Made by a program: the position numbers and the translations under genes. The notes under the pieces were generated by a model. It made no database searches. It was not told where the DNA came from and was given only the letters and a program-made list of their open reading frames with translations. A stretch of 28,041 nucleotides of DNA from Ophiostoma sp. CBS 140.51 (taxonomy: Eukaryota > Ascomycota > Sordariomycetes > Ophiostomatales > Ophiostomataceae), in contig JANSLP010000388.1 in NCBI GenBank assembly GCA_029298735.1, positions 1 to 28,041 on the forward strand. The letters are read 5' to 3'. This document shows positions 8,478 through 17,836 of the stretch, piece by piece. The first letter of the stretch is position 1; the number at the start of each line of letters is the position of its first letter.

Positions 8478-9128
8478 ATGTCTTCCAACAACTCCCCCGA
8501 GTCCAAGAGACGGGTAGGTCACCACCAGGTCCCCTTGAACGACATCTGCTAACGTACGCTTCAGGTCAGCTTCAGCATCCAGGGCGGGCATCCTGTGGTG
8601 CCCGTAGTGCCTCTCGCACTCGCCCCAGCCACTTCCAGCGCGCCCACCGTCACCAGCAGCCCGGTCGCCGCCGCTACCACGGCCGTCACCCTCGCCAGCT
8701 CCTCGCCCGTTCGCTCCTCGCCCGTCCGCACCCCGGCGTCGTCGCCTCTCGCCAAGGACAAGGGCAGCGGTAGCAGCAAGACTATCACTCCGACGAAGGC
8801 TTCCCCGGGTGCTGCCACTCCCACCAAAGGTACGCCGACCAAAGGCACCCCCAAAGAAACCAAGGTGCCATTCCCTGCCGTCCCAGGCACTCTGCAGCCA
8901 CCCACGCCCCAGAAGCCTACCACAGAGGCCCTGCGCGGCGCCCTCCAGGAGGTGCTGGGCAACAACTCGTGGGGCAAAAACAAGGAGTGCCTCAAGAAGT
9001 CGCCGCCCCCGCGGCGGGTGCTCAACGAAATCTCGCCGATCTCGCCCGCGGCGACGGTCGCACCGATCCCGATCCGGAGTCCGCTGCCGACGAAACCCAA
9101 GACGCCCACCAAGTCTCCAAAGCAGTAA
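8478..9128 (+). CDS. Ser/Thr-Pro-rich probable disordered protein with RVSF motif (unrecognised)
   Basis: Two exons, 8478-8513 and 8565-9128, encode 199 residues. I do not recognise the family. The protein is low complexity, with 18 Ser-Pro or Thr-Pro pairs. Seven of these fit the full CDK consensus S/T-P-x-K/R (two SPVR, four TPTK, one TPQK). Residues 10-15 read KRRVSF, which is both an RVxF-type PP1-docking motif and an RxxS phosphosite with Ser14. The only predicted ordered part is a short helix-like stretch, TEALRGALQEVLGNNSWGKN, followed by PPPRRVLNEISPISP, which holds an RxxL. The start at 8478 has A at -3. An in-frame ATG at 8181 would add 99 residues, but its context is poor and the added sequence looks like leader. 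A CDK or PP1 link is inferred from motifs only. Confidence 0.72.
8514..8564 (+). other. 51-nt intron in the Ser/Thr-Pro-rich gene
   Basis: Donor GTAGGT at 8514, branch-point motif CTAAC at 8549-8553, acceptor TTCAG ending at 8564. Splicing is in phase 0 and joins CGG (Arg12) to GTC (Val13). If the intron is retained, the reading frame stops at TAA 8550-8552 and gives a 24-residue peptide. The splice joins the two halves of the RVSF motif. Confidence 0.8.
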
Positions 9129-9192
9129 ATTGCTGCATGCCATACCATCACCGGGGCGATTGTGGCTCAAGACTACGAGAGTCGGCTAAGAA

Positions 9193-9290
9193 GGACAGGA
9201 GGAAGAGACAGAAAGGATAGGAAGGGGGAGCAAAGACGGAGTGCACAGGACAGGAAGGGATAGGAAAGGCAAGGGCAGGGCAGGACAGGA
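9193..9290 (+). repeat. Purine-rich tract with five GGAYAGGA copies
   Basis: Exact GGACAGGA or GGATAGGA octamers begin at 9193, 9215, 9248, 9258 and 9283, within a segment almost free of pyrimidines. It lies 65-160 bases after the stop of the Ser/Thr-Pro-rich gene, so it probably falls in its 3' UTR. The spacing is irregular, so this is an imperfect repeat and not a microsatellite. Confidence 0.6.
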
Positions 9291-11677
9291 CATGACTGAT
9301 TGAGCACGAGATAGGAAGTTGGACGAGTTCTGCAACGGTTTGCATGCATGCCACAGTATTTTATGGATGCCATGTATGGTCTATGCGAACCAAGCTCGCC
9401 AAGCTATGGCAAAGTGACGATGGGATTGTCTGGGTTTCTTTCTCGGTGAAACTTTGGTTTCTTTGATTTTTTACTTGCCATTTTGTAATTGCTTTCAATA
9501 AATATACAATTCTTTTCACAACAATACTATTCTTAGGACTACCCGTTTTGATTGGAGTTTTTTAGAACTACTTTTTCGAATAAATAAATAATTCAGCAAT
9601 ATTTACTTTTAGAATCCATAAGTTATTGTTTCACTTTTGCAAATTGAATTTGAGTTTAAAACTGGGCAAAAAAAAAAAAAAAGGCGGAACCAAAATCAAT
9701 GTCCAGGGCTCATTTTATTTATCGCTTTGTTGACAAACCTTGTTTGCTGGCAACAATTAATCGAGTCATGCAAGAGGCTGACACTGGCCACTCACTCTGA
9801 CCAGCCACCAAACGATAGATGATCAAAACACGACAATGTAAAAATATCATGTGGCTGGATCGATATGCTGACGCCATGTATTTTGGGAAAGCTTGCGTGT
9901 CTGTTGTCGTGTTCGGTCTCTTTAAAGTCTTCGTCTCTACTGCATTTCGTTTGCCCGCCATCTTTGTCCAACGGTCGAAGCTGTTGTGCGAGCTGACGAT
10001 GACGAGTCAGGATTCACCTTTCTCCAAGCTGTCCACGGACATTCCCCTCAAAGTGCCGGACAGTAATAATGAGAGAGATACGTACAATTTCCATTGTGTA
10101 AATGCTGGCCAGCCCCATGGCCATCACCATCCCTACTACCTAGCCATCTATTCTCGCCGTCTTCTGTTTCTCCGTCTGCCTCCTTTTCATGTGGCGGAAG
10201 CCTTACGTCTTCCCCTCTCTCCACATTGTCACACAAGAGTCTAGGTCTATCCTCGTACATGCACCTCTTTCGTTCCTCTTTTTGCACTTGAAGAAGCATC
10301 GATTCGTCGTTGGGTAGTCTTCGGTCCCGAGTGGCTTGGTCATTCTCTCGATTTTGTCTCTCCTTTAACTGTCGACAGAAGCGTTCTCACCAACTTCCCA
10401 TCGTCATTCTCCTACTCACTCCTCTCGATCTCACGTTGCATGCTTCAGAGACGCGCGGCAGAGTTTGTCTTTCTTTTTTCAGAGCTCTTTCTTTTTGTGC
10501 TGCTCTTCATCCACATCTTGGTTTCTCAATTCTATTCTTTGGGACAGCACATGGGGACGTTGTTCGGCAGCGTTGGCTCCATGCAGTCAAAATAATACGG
10601 CCGAAAATATGCTGTCATTGGCTGTACATCACCAGCCGATGCTGGAAACAGAAACGAGCAACGACTGTCATAGCACAGCATAAGCGTCCATAACAGCAGA
10701 AAACGGCATTTTGCAGTTCTTGGCTCTGTAGATTTACAGCGGAGAGACTCTCCCAGTCCCAGGCACTGTTTTGAGGGTTGGCTGTTGCTCGTTCTGGCTG
10801 GTTGTGGCGGCGGAACGGGCAACTGGCTGTCCCTTTCGGTCCCGGGTAAAGAGGCAGCCACCCTTTTCGAGGGAAAAGGATCGTAGAAACTCCCGTCCCT
10901 ACCCTCCGTTTTTTCTGCCTCCCGCTTTATGCATACAGAAAACACGCAACCGCACAACCACGCAACCATGCAACTGCTCTAAATTCCCAGCCAGTCGGTT
11001 ACTTCGGCGGAGGACTCGAAGAGCGGTTTGCGATGCGCACGCTGGAAAGGCTGGGTTCGGGATATTGGTTTTCGTTGCCGCTCCCACTCTGCTCCTTCGC
11101 CTTCTGCTTACGTTCTTTTCACAACCGCCTCCTCTGCCGCTCTGTTTCACAAGTCTTGGCCTTTTCGACATGACGTTTGTTTTGCTGCGGTACACTTCGG
11201 TCACCATGTGCCGAAGAGCAGGACATGAAAGTTGCAAGTGAGAAGAGAGGCGCGCGTACGTTGTATTGTTGGACGAATACGTAGGAAGGACGGAGAATAA
11301 AAACGTATACATTTAACAATGGCATTTTCTTCTTTCATAAGTAAGACATCAAAATAAAACAAGAAGACAACGACTAGTAAATCGTGTAATTCACAATCAG
11401 CGCTGAGTTTATTCGCATTCACATTGTGGTAGAAAAGAGTACCGTTAGAAGACGGACGACTTACACAAAAGTGACGTGAGACGAGCCGACGCAATACCGC
11501 ATCTTGACGAAATAATAGAGGCTCGAAAGAGAGAAAGAAATAAGGCTTGGCCACGTATATTGCAGTCCCCGGAACCCGGCCTTCCAGTTCGCAGCCACTT
11601 TCGTTTTTATTGCCATTTATTTTATTCTCCTTGACCCTCTCTTGTTGATTTTTCCCCATCACCTCCCTATTTTGCAA

Positions 11678-11689
11678 TATATATTTAAA
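11678..11689 (+). promoter_or_regulatory. TATA-box-like element of the GPI-anchor-type gene
   Basis: TATATATTTAAA sits 157 bases upstream of the start codon at 11835, followed by a short C-rich/CT-rich leader. This is the clearest TATA-like element placed before a gene in the window. Its position fits a core promoter with a leader of about 100-130 bases; the start site itself is inferred. Confidence 0.5.
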
Positions 11690-11834
11690 GACCTCCCATC
11701 TTCATTCGTACTTTGCTATATTGCCCCCCAACAGGATATCCAGCAGGACATCCAGAAGGCTCGTCCATCTACATCTATCTCAACACTAACAGCTTGTAGA
11801 GCTTCATTTCCTTGCATCGACATTCACACCAACA

Positions 11835-12792
11835 ATGAAGTCTTTCTCATCCTCGGCCATGGCGGTCGCTGCTCTGCCAGCCCTTGCTGCTGCCCAGCCC
11901 TTTTGGGGCGGTGCGCCTGCTTGTGTGGTAAGTCGATACTCTATTGTCAATAATATTCACCATGGCTCACACACTTTAGCAATCCTGCCTCTCTTCGGCC
12001 TACTCTGCATCGTCGACGTTCCCTTCCCCTTCGGCCTTTTGTGCCACCACCGGTGCACCCCCCATCGCCAGCTGTCTCAGTGCCAACTGTGGCGCCTCTA
12101 CCTCGGCTTCCGCCGCCGTTTCGTCCTTCTCGTCCATCTCTTCCTCGCTGTGCAGCGTCTACTCTTCCTGCGAGGCCGCTGGCAGCACGGGCGTCGTGAC
12201 GGTGACGGCCACTGCCGGTCAGAATGGGTTCTCCGGAGGACCGTTTGGTGGAGGCCCTTTTGTTTCGGGTGGCCCGTTTGCGTCGAATCGCCCGTTTAGC
12301 GGTGGCGCCACGACGACATTTACCGTCACCGGCTGTCCGTGGGCGACCAATGGATGGTGGGGCAACGGTAACGGCGGTGGCTTTGGAGGTGGCTCCGGTA
12401 ATGGAGGTAACGGCTGGGGCGGCAGTGGTTGGGGCGGTGGAGGCATCTGGGGCGGCGGCGACGGGTTCTGGGGCAGCTCGCAGAGCGGGTGGGCGTACCG
12501 GACGGCGACCACCACCGTCACGACGACGTTTACGAGTGCCGGCGGGCTGGTGACGGCGACTGGTGTGGCTACTGTCGAGGAAGCAGCGTCGGGTGGGCTG
12601 ACGAGCACGACGACCTTTTTCAATGCCGAGGTGACAGGCAGCAGTGGAAACGGAAACAGCGGCACGACTTCCAGTGGCGCCGGTTCGGGACGGGCTTTGG
12701 GCGGCAGCAGCAACGGCAATGACAACTGGGCCACGGTCAAGATTGCCGGTCTGGCCCTGGGGACGATGCTGGCCGTGGTGGGGATGTTGTAG
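11835..12792 (+). CDS. Secreted Gly/Trp-rich GPI-anchor-type protein with Cys-rich N-terminus
   Basis: Exons 11835-11927 and 11980-12792 encode 301 residues. The intron is 52 nt, with donor GTAAGT, branch CTCAC and acceptor TTTAG. Residues 1-20 form a signal peptide (ALAAA before Q21). Seven cysteines follow at 30, 34, 52, 63, 68, 89 and 95. The PACV...C start and IASCLSANC resemble the fungal CFEM domain, but the eighth Cys, the CxC and the haem-ligand Asp are not evident, so only a CFEM-like head is claimed. Then come GGPF repeats, a Thr-rich segment and a Gly/Trp-rich low-complexity centre. The end has small residues (GGSSNGNDN) before a hydrophobic tail (VKIAGLALGTMLAVVGML), the layout of a GPI-attachment signal. 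It is likely at the cell surface or wall. The function is unknown. Confidence 0.85.
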
Positions 12793-13071
12793 GTGGTGGG
12801 TGGTGACTTTGTTGGAGGATCTTTGATTAGTGATTGTTTTGTTTACTCTCTTTTACTGGCGTCTTTCATGTTTTCTGTTTTGTCTTTTATATATGAGCAA
12901 ACGGCCGTTTTATGCAATTGAAATTTCATGACTTGATTATTTTATCCTGTTCAACGCCACCCAAGATATAACGCATTGATAGAGACAGAAAACAAAAGAA
13001 AAGCCACATAAAACACTCCGCTACGCAGACAACGTCGACGACCTTGACCGTGTCCACCTCGACCAATCTTC
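12793..13071. other. Short convergent spacer
   Basis: The GPI-anchor-type gene (+) and MED17 (-) end towards each other across 279 bases. The sequence is AT-rich, with TATATATGAG and TTTTATGCAATTG, and must hold both 3' ends. No other feature is seen. Confidence 0.7.
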
Positions 13072-15726
13072 CTATCTTGGCCTCGTGTCGACCATGGGTT
13101 TCAGGTTGCCGCTCACACAGCCCACCACAATCGACTCCAAGTCGTTGCTTTCCGACTCGTCGTCGTCGTCGTCCTCTCCGCCACCACCACTACCGCCGCC
13201 ACCTCCGGTCCGGGCTTGTGCTGCAGCTTCCAAGCTGGCTGCACCCCATGCCCATTTGCGGTACACAGCCGACTCGGACTCGGCCATGGGCCACGAGGCG
13301 TAGACGCGCAGCTCGGGTGGGCTGGGACGGGCCAGCGGGCTGTCCACATTGCTGGCGTTTTCCGTGTCTTGGGCAGAGTCGTCGCCGCCGCCGTTCTTAG
13401 TGACCAACTGTGCGCCCTCATCAACATAATCGTCCTCGTCGTTTTCAATAGTAAACGCCGCCGTCTTCTCCTGCTTCACAGTGGTACCGCCGCCACTCTC
13501 CGTCAAGGACACCAGCTTGTCCAGCGCGGTGACGGCCGATTGGGGCACGAGACTAAACCGCACTTTCCAAAAGGCATTGTTGAGCTGCCGAATCTCCATG
13601 CCGTCCACCGACGTGGCCCAGGCGGCACCCATGCCCGAGCGATCTTCCCACTGTTTGGCGAGCTTGCGGGCATGCGAGGCAAGAACGTGTGTCGTAGCCC
13701 TTCCGACATAGTCGAGAACGTCACGCAGGGTGCCGTAGTTGTCGGCGGGCGGGAAAGTGTCGAGCAACGGGTTGCGGGGCGGTGGCGGGGCAGGCGGTGC
13801 CAGTGGTCCACTACCGGCAGTCGCTGGTGATGAGTTCACAGGCGGCAGGAGCTGAATCAGGTACTGCGCTTTGAGCGGGACGACAGTCGTGCGGCAGCGG
13901 ACGAGGATGCGGACTTCGGGGTTGATGGTGAACTCAAAGGAGAACTCACGCGGTGCCAAAAAGGCATTGCACAGACCTTCGGACGCAGACGGCACGGCCT
14001 GTGGCGGCTGACCACCCTGACCCGGTCGCTGGCCAGCCGCGTTTTGCGAAGGAATGCTCATCGATAGAGGCCGCTCATACAGAGTGAAGCGCGAACCGTC
14101 AAGGCCCAGCCCATGTAGGATGCCGCAGACGTCGGCGAGGTACTGAGAGATGTGCTGGATGGCCTTTTCGTACTTGAGGTTGGCCACAATGGGGCGCAGC
14201 ATGTAGTAGATGGGTGGAAGAGGGACAGTGTCGGTGAGAGGTTGTGGAGAAGACCGCTGCCGGTAGTGGTCACGGTGGCCGTGAGCCAGGAACAGCTGTA
14301 GAGATGTGCAGAGTCCGGCGGCAATGTCGTTGAGTTTTGGGTCGTGGGTTGCCTCGTCTTCGCGCTTCTTCTTCTCGGCGACGGATACGTTCGTTGATGA
14401 CCGGTGGTACAGCGGCTCAATCGTGATGGTGCCCTCTGTGTCCGCACCCGCTGGGAACACGATTTCAGAGTCCCGAAACACTACGCCGTGTGAAATCATC
14501 AAGCGTGCCTCGCGGTTCAGCTCGCGCCACAGCTCCTTGGCGTTGACCGTGTTGCGCGCCTCTAAAATACGGTCTTCGAGTGATGCTGAGTCGGCTAGCC
14601 GTGTAGCTAGCGGTGAGCGGCCCGTCTTGACTCGGCCTCCTTTGCCCGTCTTCTTCCGGAGTGTCACAACAATCGCCGACGGCGCACCTAGAGCACTCAA
14701 GTCTAGCGCCACTTGCCCGTTCTTGACGCGCCGCAGTGGTGCAAAACTGAGTGCCCGCAGATCCGGTGCCGACTCGCTGAAGCCAAACTTGACGCGCAGC
14801 ACCCGTCGTTGGCCGGGCATGCGCGACAGGTTCCAGCCCTTGTCCCGCACCGCCAGCACCTCGGACCAGTATCTCTCTTCGCGCCGCATCTCTACCCGCA
14901 GCCGCTTGCGCCCAAACTTGAGCACCTCGCTTGCCCGGTCCATGGCCAGCAACTGCCAGCCGACACACTCCGTCTTGTGTTCGATGAGTCGTTGCGCGTT
15001 GAATTTGGTCGTCTCGTCGAGGCCGTGCACTTCGCCAAATCGACCCCGCAGTGCACGCACAGCCTGCTGGGCATTGGCGACGCGGCCGGCGCTCAAAGTG
15101 CCGATGCCGGCCTTGTCGCGGACAATGGGCGACAGTGTTTGCAGGGCCTGGGTCGGGCGGTCTTTGGACAGGAGAAGGGAGACGAAGTCGACAGCAATCA
15201 ATCCGCTCTGCAGGGCGGCTCTTCGTATCGTTAGCAAGCAATTCAAACAGTAGGAGCTCGTGGTGACTTACTCTAGCGAGAACAGAATCTCGTCGCGCTT
15301 GGCCAGCATCTCTTGGATACCCTTTGGCCGGTCGTGGGATGTGTCGCGTTTGGCGCTCTTTTCGGCGGCCTTTTTCTTGGCTGCTGCCGTCTTTTCAGCC
15401 TGTGCTGTTGCATCATCGGCTTCCCCGGCCTTTTCCTTTTTAATTTGTTCCCGCAGCTTCTCTTCCGACAAATCTCTAAAGTCGACGCCCTGGAACTTGA
15501 GCCGCTGCACAAACTCGCCAATGTTGGTCGGCTGTTTTGACGGCAGTGGCCATGGCCGGAATACGGGGTCACGAGTGCCAAACAACGGTCCAGAGGCGGA
15601 GGCGGAGGCAGAGGTTGAAGAAGGAGGTGGTGGTGGTCCCAGAGGTTCAGAGGCCGAAGATCCAGAAGCTGTCGATCCTGAAGCCGCGCCAGGGCGAGCT
15701 GCTAGTCGCGGCCTGTTGTCGGCCAT
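13072..15726 (-). CDS. MED17: Mediator complex subunit 17 (Med17/Srb4)
   Basis: Minus-strand gene with exons 15726-15272 and 15220-13072, giving 867 residues. Med17 is the central scaffold of the Mediator head module, which links activators to RNA polymerase II. The 51-nt intron has donor GTAAGT, branch GCTAAC and an AAG acceptor, and splits codon 152 (GA|A). After a Pro/Ser-rich start, DPVFRPWPLPSKQPTNIGEF (from residue 53) opens the conserved part. AVDFVSLLLSKD, YWSEVLAVRDKGWNLSRMPG (from about 269) and the FGFSESAPDLRALSFAPLRR block are typical of the family. The tail has an acidic, Gly-rich segment before the final residues. The start at 15726 has the context CCCACCATGGCC. The frame stays open upstream to 15846, but with no ATG. 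The protein is somewhat long for the family because of low-complexity insertions. Confidence 0.93.
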
Positions 15727-16492
15727 GGTGGGCGGGATTATCGCACACTCACGGTCGGTCGTTTTGGTGTCGCAGGATGGCGGTCTCGGCCATGAAGACG
15801 CAGATGTGAGGGTGGAGGGCGACGATTTGAAAGCTGCGTGATGCAATTCTGGGGACCTGGTGTTGACGATGGGGCGTGAGCTCCAACTACGGCAAGCGCA
15901 ATTGAGTGAGGCTGGTTGTGGCGTATAGTGTGTACAGTGTATACAGTGTTGATATTTATGTATTGGTACTGTACGTCAACGGACAGAGCCTCTCACTTAC
16001 AGCCCACTAGCCAATGACAGACCACACAGTGAAGAGAAGCATACTGTAGAAATAGAGGGGTACTGCAGAACATCTCTCACGACGGCAATAAAGTAAACAA
16101 AAAATCTTATAAAAATGGATAGGGACAGCTGCGTGCACATCCAGCTGCCAAGACTGCCTAGAAGTTGTGGCTGGCCGAACGCAGACTGTGAAATGCAAGC
16201 TGCCGTTTCACAGCCTGCCAGCACATTGGCCGATGTGCTACAGTGAGACGTGCATGTGCCTGTCTGGGCAGTATAAAAGCGAGGAACGGTGCACGTATTG
16301 TGTAGACTTTAAAATCACAAGAGACGAAGGATGAAACGAATTGCAGATAGGAAGGCGAAATAGACGACACTGCATTCCCAGAGAGACTGAAAACAACGCA
16401 ACCGAGACGAAGAAGAAGGGTGTGGGCTTTTGGTCCTTTAGAAGTAGTTTCGGTTTGGCATATCTCTTATCAACAGATATCTCTGGGCATTC

Positions 16493-16532
16493 CTTTGCTA
16501 TTTGCTGTTTCCCATTTGCTATTCGCTGTTGG
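16493..16532 (+). repeat. 20-bp imperfect tandem duplication
   Basis: CTTTGCTATTTGCTGTTTCC is followed directly by CATTTGCTATTCGCTGTTGG. The two units share the pattern TTTGCTATTnGCTGTT. The pair lies in the MED17-phosphofructokinase intergenic region. A similar TCTGTTGGTTG stretch follows but is not a full copy. No function is apparent. Confidence 0.55.
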
Positions 16533-17275
16533 CTCTTTTCTGTTGGTTGCCAGCTACTTGTTGGCTGCGATCTTCTATTTTCTGTTATTTTCACCTGTCA
16601 CTTACAAGATTTTCCCCATCTTTTTTCTTCACTATTTTCTATTTTCCCTCACTTCCCTCACGTCTTATTTCACTCTCACAAACGGCCCGTTTATACCCCA
16701 CCAAGAGCAGACTAAATACTTCAATTGCAGGCCTCTGTGTCGTGAAGCGGTTTGCCGCTTCTTTTCTTTCTACTGAGTACAATTCATTCACTTCACGGCT
16801 ATCGGCTCCTTCCCCGATGTCAGAATCGTAGACAGCTGTAAACGAGGCACCTTCCCCAACTGCCCTTACTCAGACACTGTACAAGCGCTCGCCCAAAAAA
16901 GGAAACAACCACCCTGTGATTCGCCGCTTACGGTGTCCGACGCTTTGGGGATGGGGGGGATCTTCTCCATTCCAGTCGTGCCTTCCCTTTTGACTAGAGA
17001 TTCTCCTAAAATCCTCCCAAATCTCCTAAAAAGCGTCAAGCTCTAGATCCCGCACATTCCACATTCCAGGGAAGCCGCGTCCGATTTCAGCGACACTTTC
17101 CCCTCGTGGACTCCGTGGACGGCGCGCTGGTCGCGGTTTCCCTTTTTGCTCCCCTGCGTGATTTTCGGTATTACCCCACTGTAGCCCATCATCCCCCACC
17201 TTCTCAACCCTCTGGAACAAGCACCAAGAGCACCAAAAGCAACCAAAGGCCGCTCTTCCTGCGCTGGTCTGTAGC

Positions 17276-17287
17276 TGATAAGATAAG
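17276..17287 (+). promoter_or_regulatory. Tandem GATA element in the phosphofructokinase promoter
   Basis: TGATAAGATAAG contains two HGATAR motifs spaced five bases apart, about 550 bases upstream of the phosphofructokinase ATG, and is flanked by AGCT on one side and GAGCT on the other. Paired GATA sites are typical of targets of fungal GATA factors (nitrogen, light or iron regulators). Which factor binds, if any, is not known. Confidence 0.35.
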
Positions 17288-17373
17288 AGCTCCAGGCAAA
17301 GCAACCACAGGCCGCTTTCTTTTTGTTCTTTTTTTCTCACTCCCCTGCACCTCCTGCACCTCTTTTTCTGTCT

Positions 17374-17553
17374 ATGCACGGCCTTTCACTGGTTCGCCCA
17401 CCTCGACGTCACTTTCATTTTACACCGTCCGACACCCTTCCTCGTTGCGCCGTGCGCCTCTCTTCCATCGTACCTTCCCAATTTATTTTCTCTCTATTCT
17501 CTCTTTCCTTTTCTCGATTATATCGCCACATTTCACGACACAGCCGTTTTTAA
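17374..17553 (+). promoter_or_regulatory. Possible 59-codon upstream ORF in the phosphofructokinase leader
   Basis: The ATG at 17374 (MHGLSLVRPPRRHFHF...) opens 59 codons and stops at TAA 17551-17553, 283 bases before the start codon at 17837. It would matter only if the mRNA begins upstream of 17374, which cannot be seen here. The frame is rich in Ser, Phe and Leu because the leader is CT-rich, so it may be open by composition alone. Confidence 0.25.
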
Positions 17554-17836
17554 AGGAGTAGTTGTTTATTTCTACCTCCTCTCTCCTTTGCTCTTCCTTT
17601 TTCTTATCAACTATCTCCTTCGTACCTGCCGCCGGCTTGACCGATTTGTGCTGTTGGCGTCCGCTCCTTCCACCAGAGTAGACTCCTTCAGCAAAGCACT
17701 TTCCGTCAATTATTTTATCGCCATTCGTATTCTCCTTTTCGACTTTCTCCTCTCCCTTTCTCTCCTAACCTCTGTCGTCCCTATCCTCCGTACACCTCTT
17801 CGTCCTTATCCGCTATCCGCTCGTTATCCGTGCACA

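Larger units (their letters stand above)
9129..11834. other. Long intergenic region without a supported gene
   Basis: This stretch of 2.7 kb has no open frame that looks like protein. The longest candidates are 125-158 codons on either strand, with no motif and no consistent codon use. It contains a purine-rich repeat tract (9193-9290), an AT-rich part with a 15-A run (9668-9682), T-rich segments around 10440-10560, and a promoter-like end with a TATA sequence (11678-11689). Two adjacent 12-mers, CAGGATATCCAG and CAGGACATCCAG (11732-11755), form a small tandem duplication in the leader of the next gene. No tRNA-like internal promoter pair was found by eye. Confidence 0.5.
15727..17836. promoter_or_regulatory. 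Divergent promoter region between MED17 and phosphofructokinase
   Basis: This stretch of 2.1 kb has no supported gene. Near MED17 there is a CCAAT box on the minus strand (ATTGG at 15962-15966) about 240 bases upstream of its ATG, and another CCAAT on the plus strand at 16011. GTGTACAGTGTATACAGTG around 15930 is a small internal repeat. A 20-bp imperfect tandem duplication lies at 16493-16532. Towards the phosphofructokinase gene there is a tandem GATA element (17276-17287), a possible uORF (17374-17553), and a strongly CT-rich leader up to 17836, as expected for a highly expressed fungal glycolytic gene. Confidence 0.5.

Noticed and set aside
8400..9170. 256-codon minus-strand frame over the Ser/Thr-Pro-rich gene
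   Set aside because: Arg/Gly-rich mirror of Pro/Ser codons. The plus-strand model has a clean intron and start.
14306..15253. 315-codon plus-strand frame over MED17
   Set aside because: Shadow of MED17; Arg/Ser-rich with no domain.
15727..15846. MED17 frame open upstream of the chosen start
   Set aside because: No ATG in that extension, and the ATG at 15726 has a strong context.
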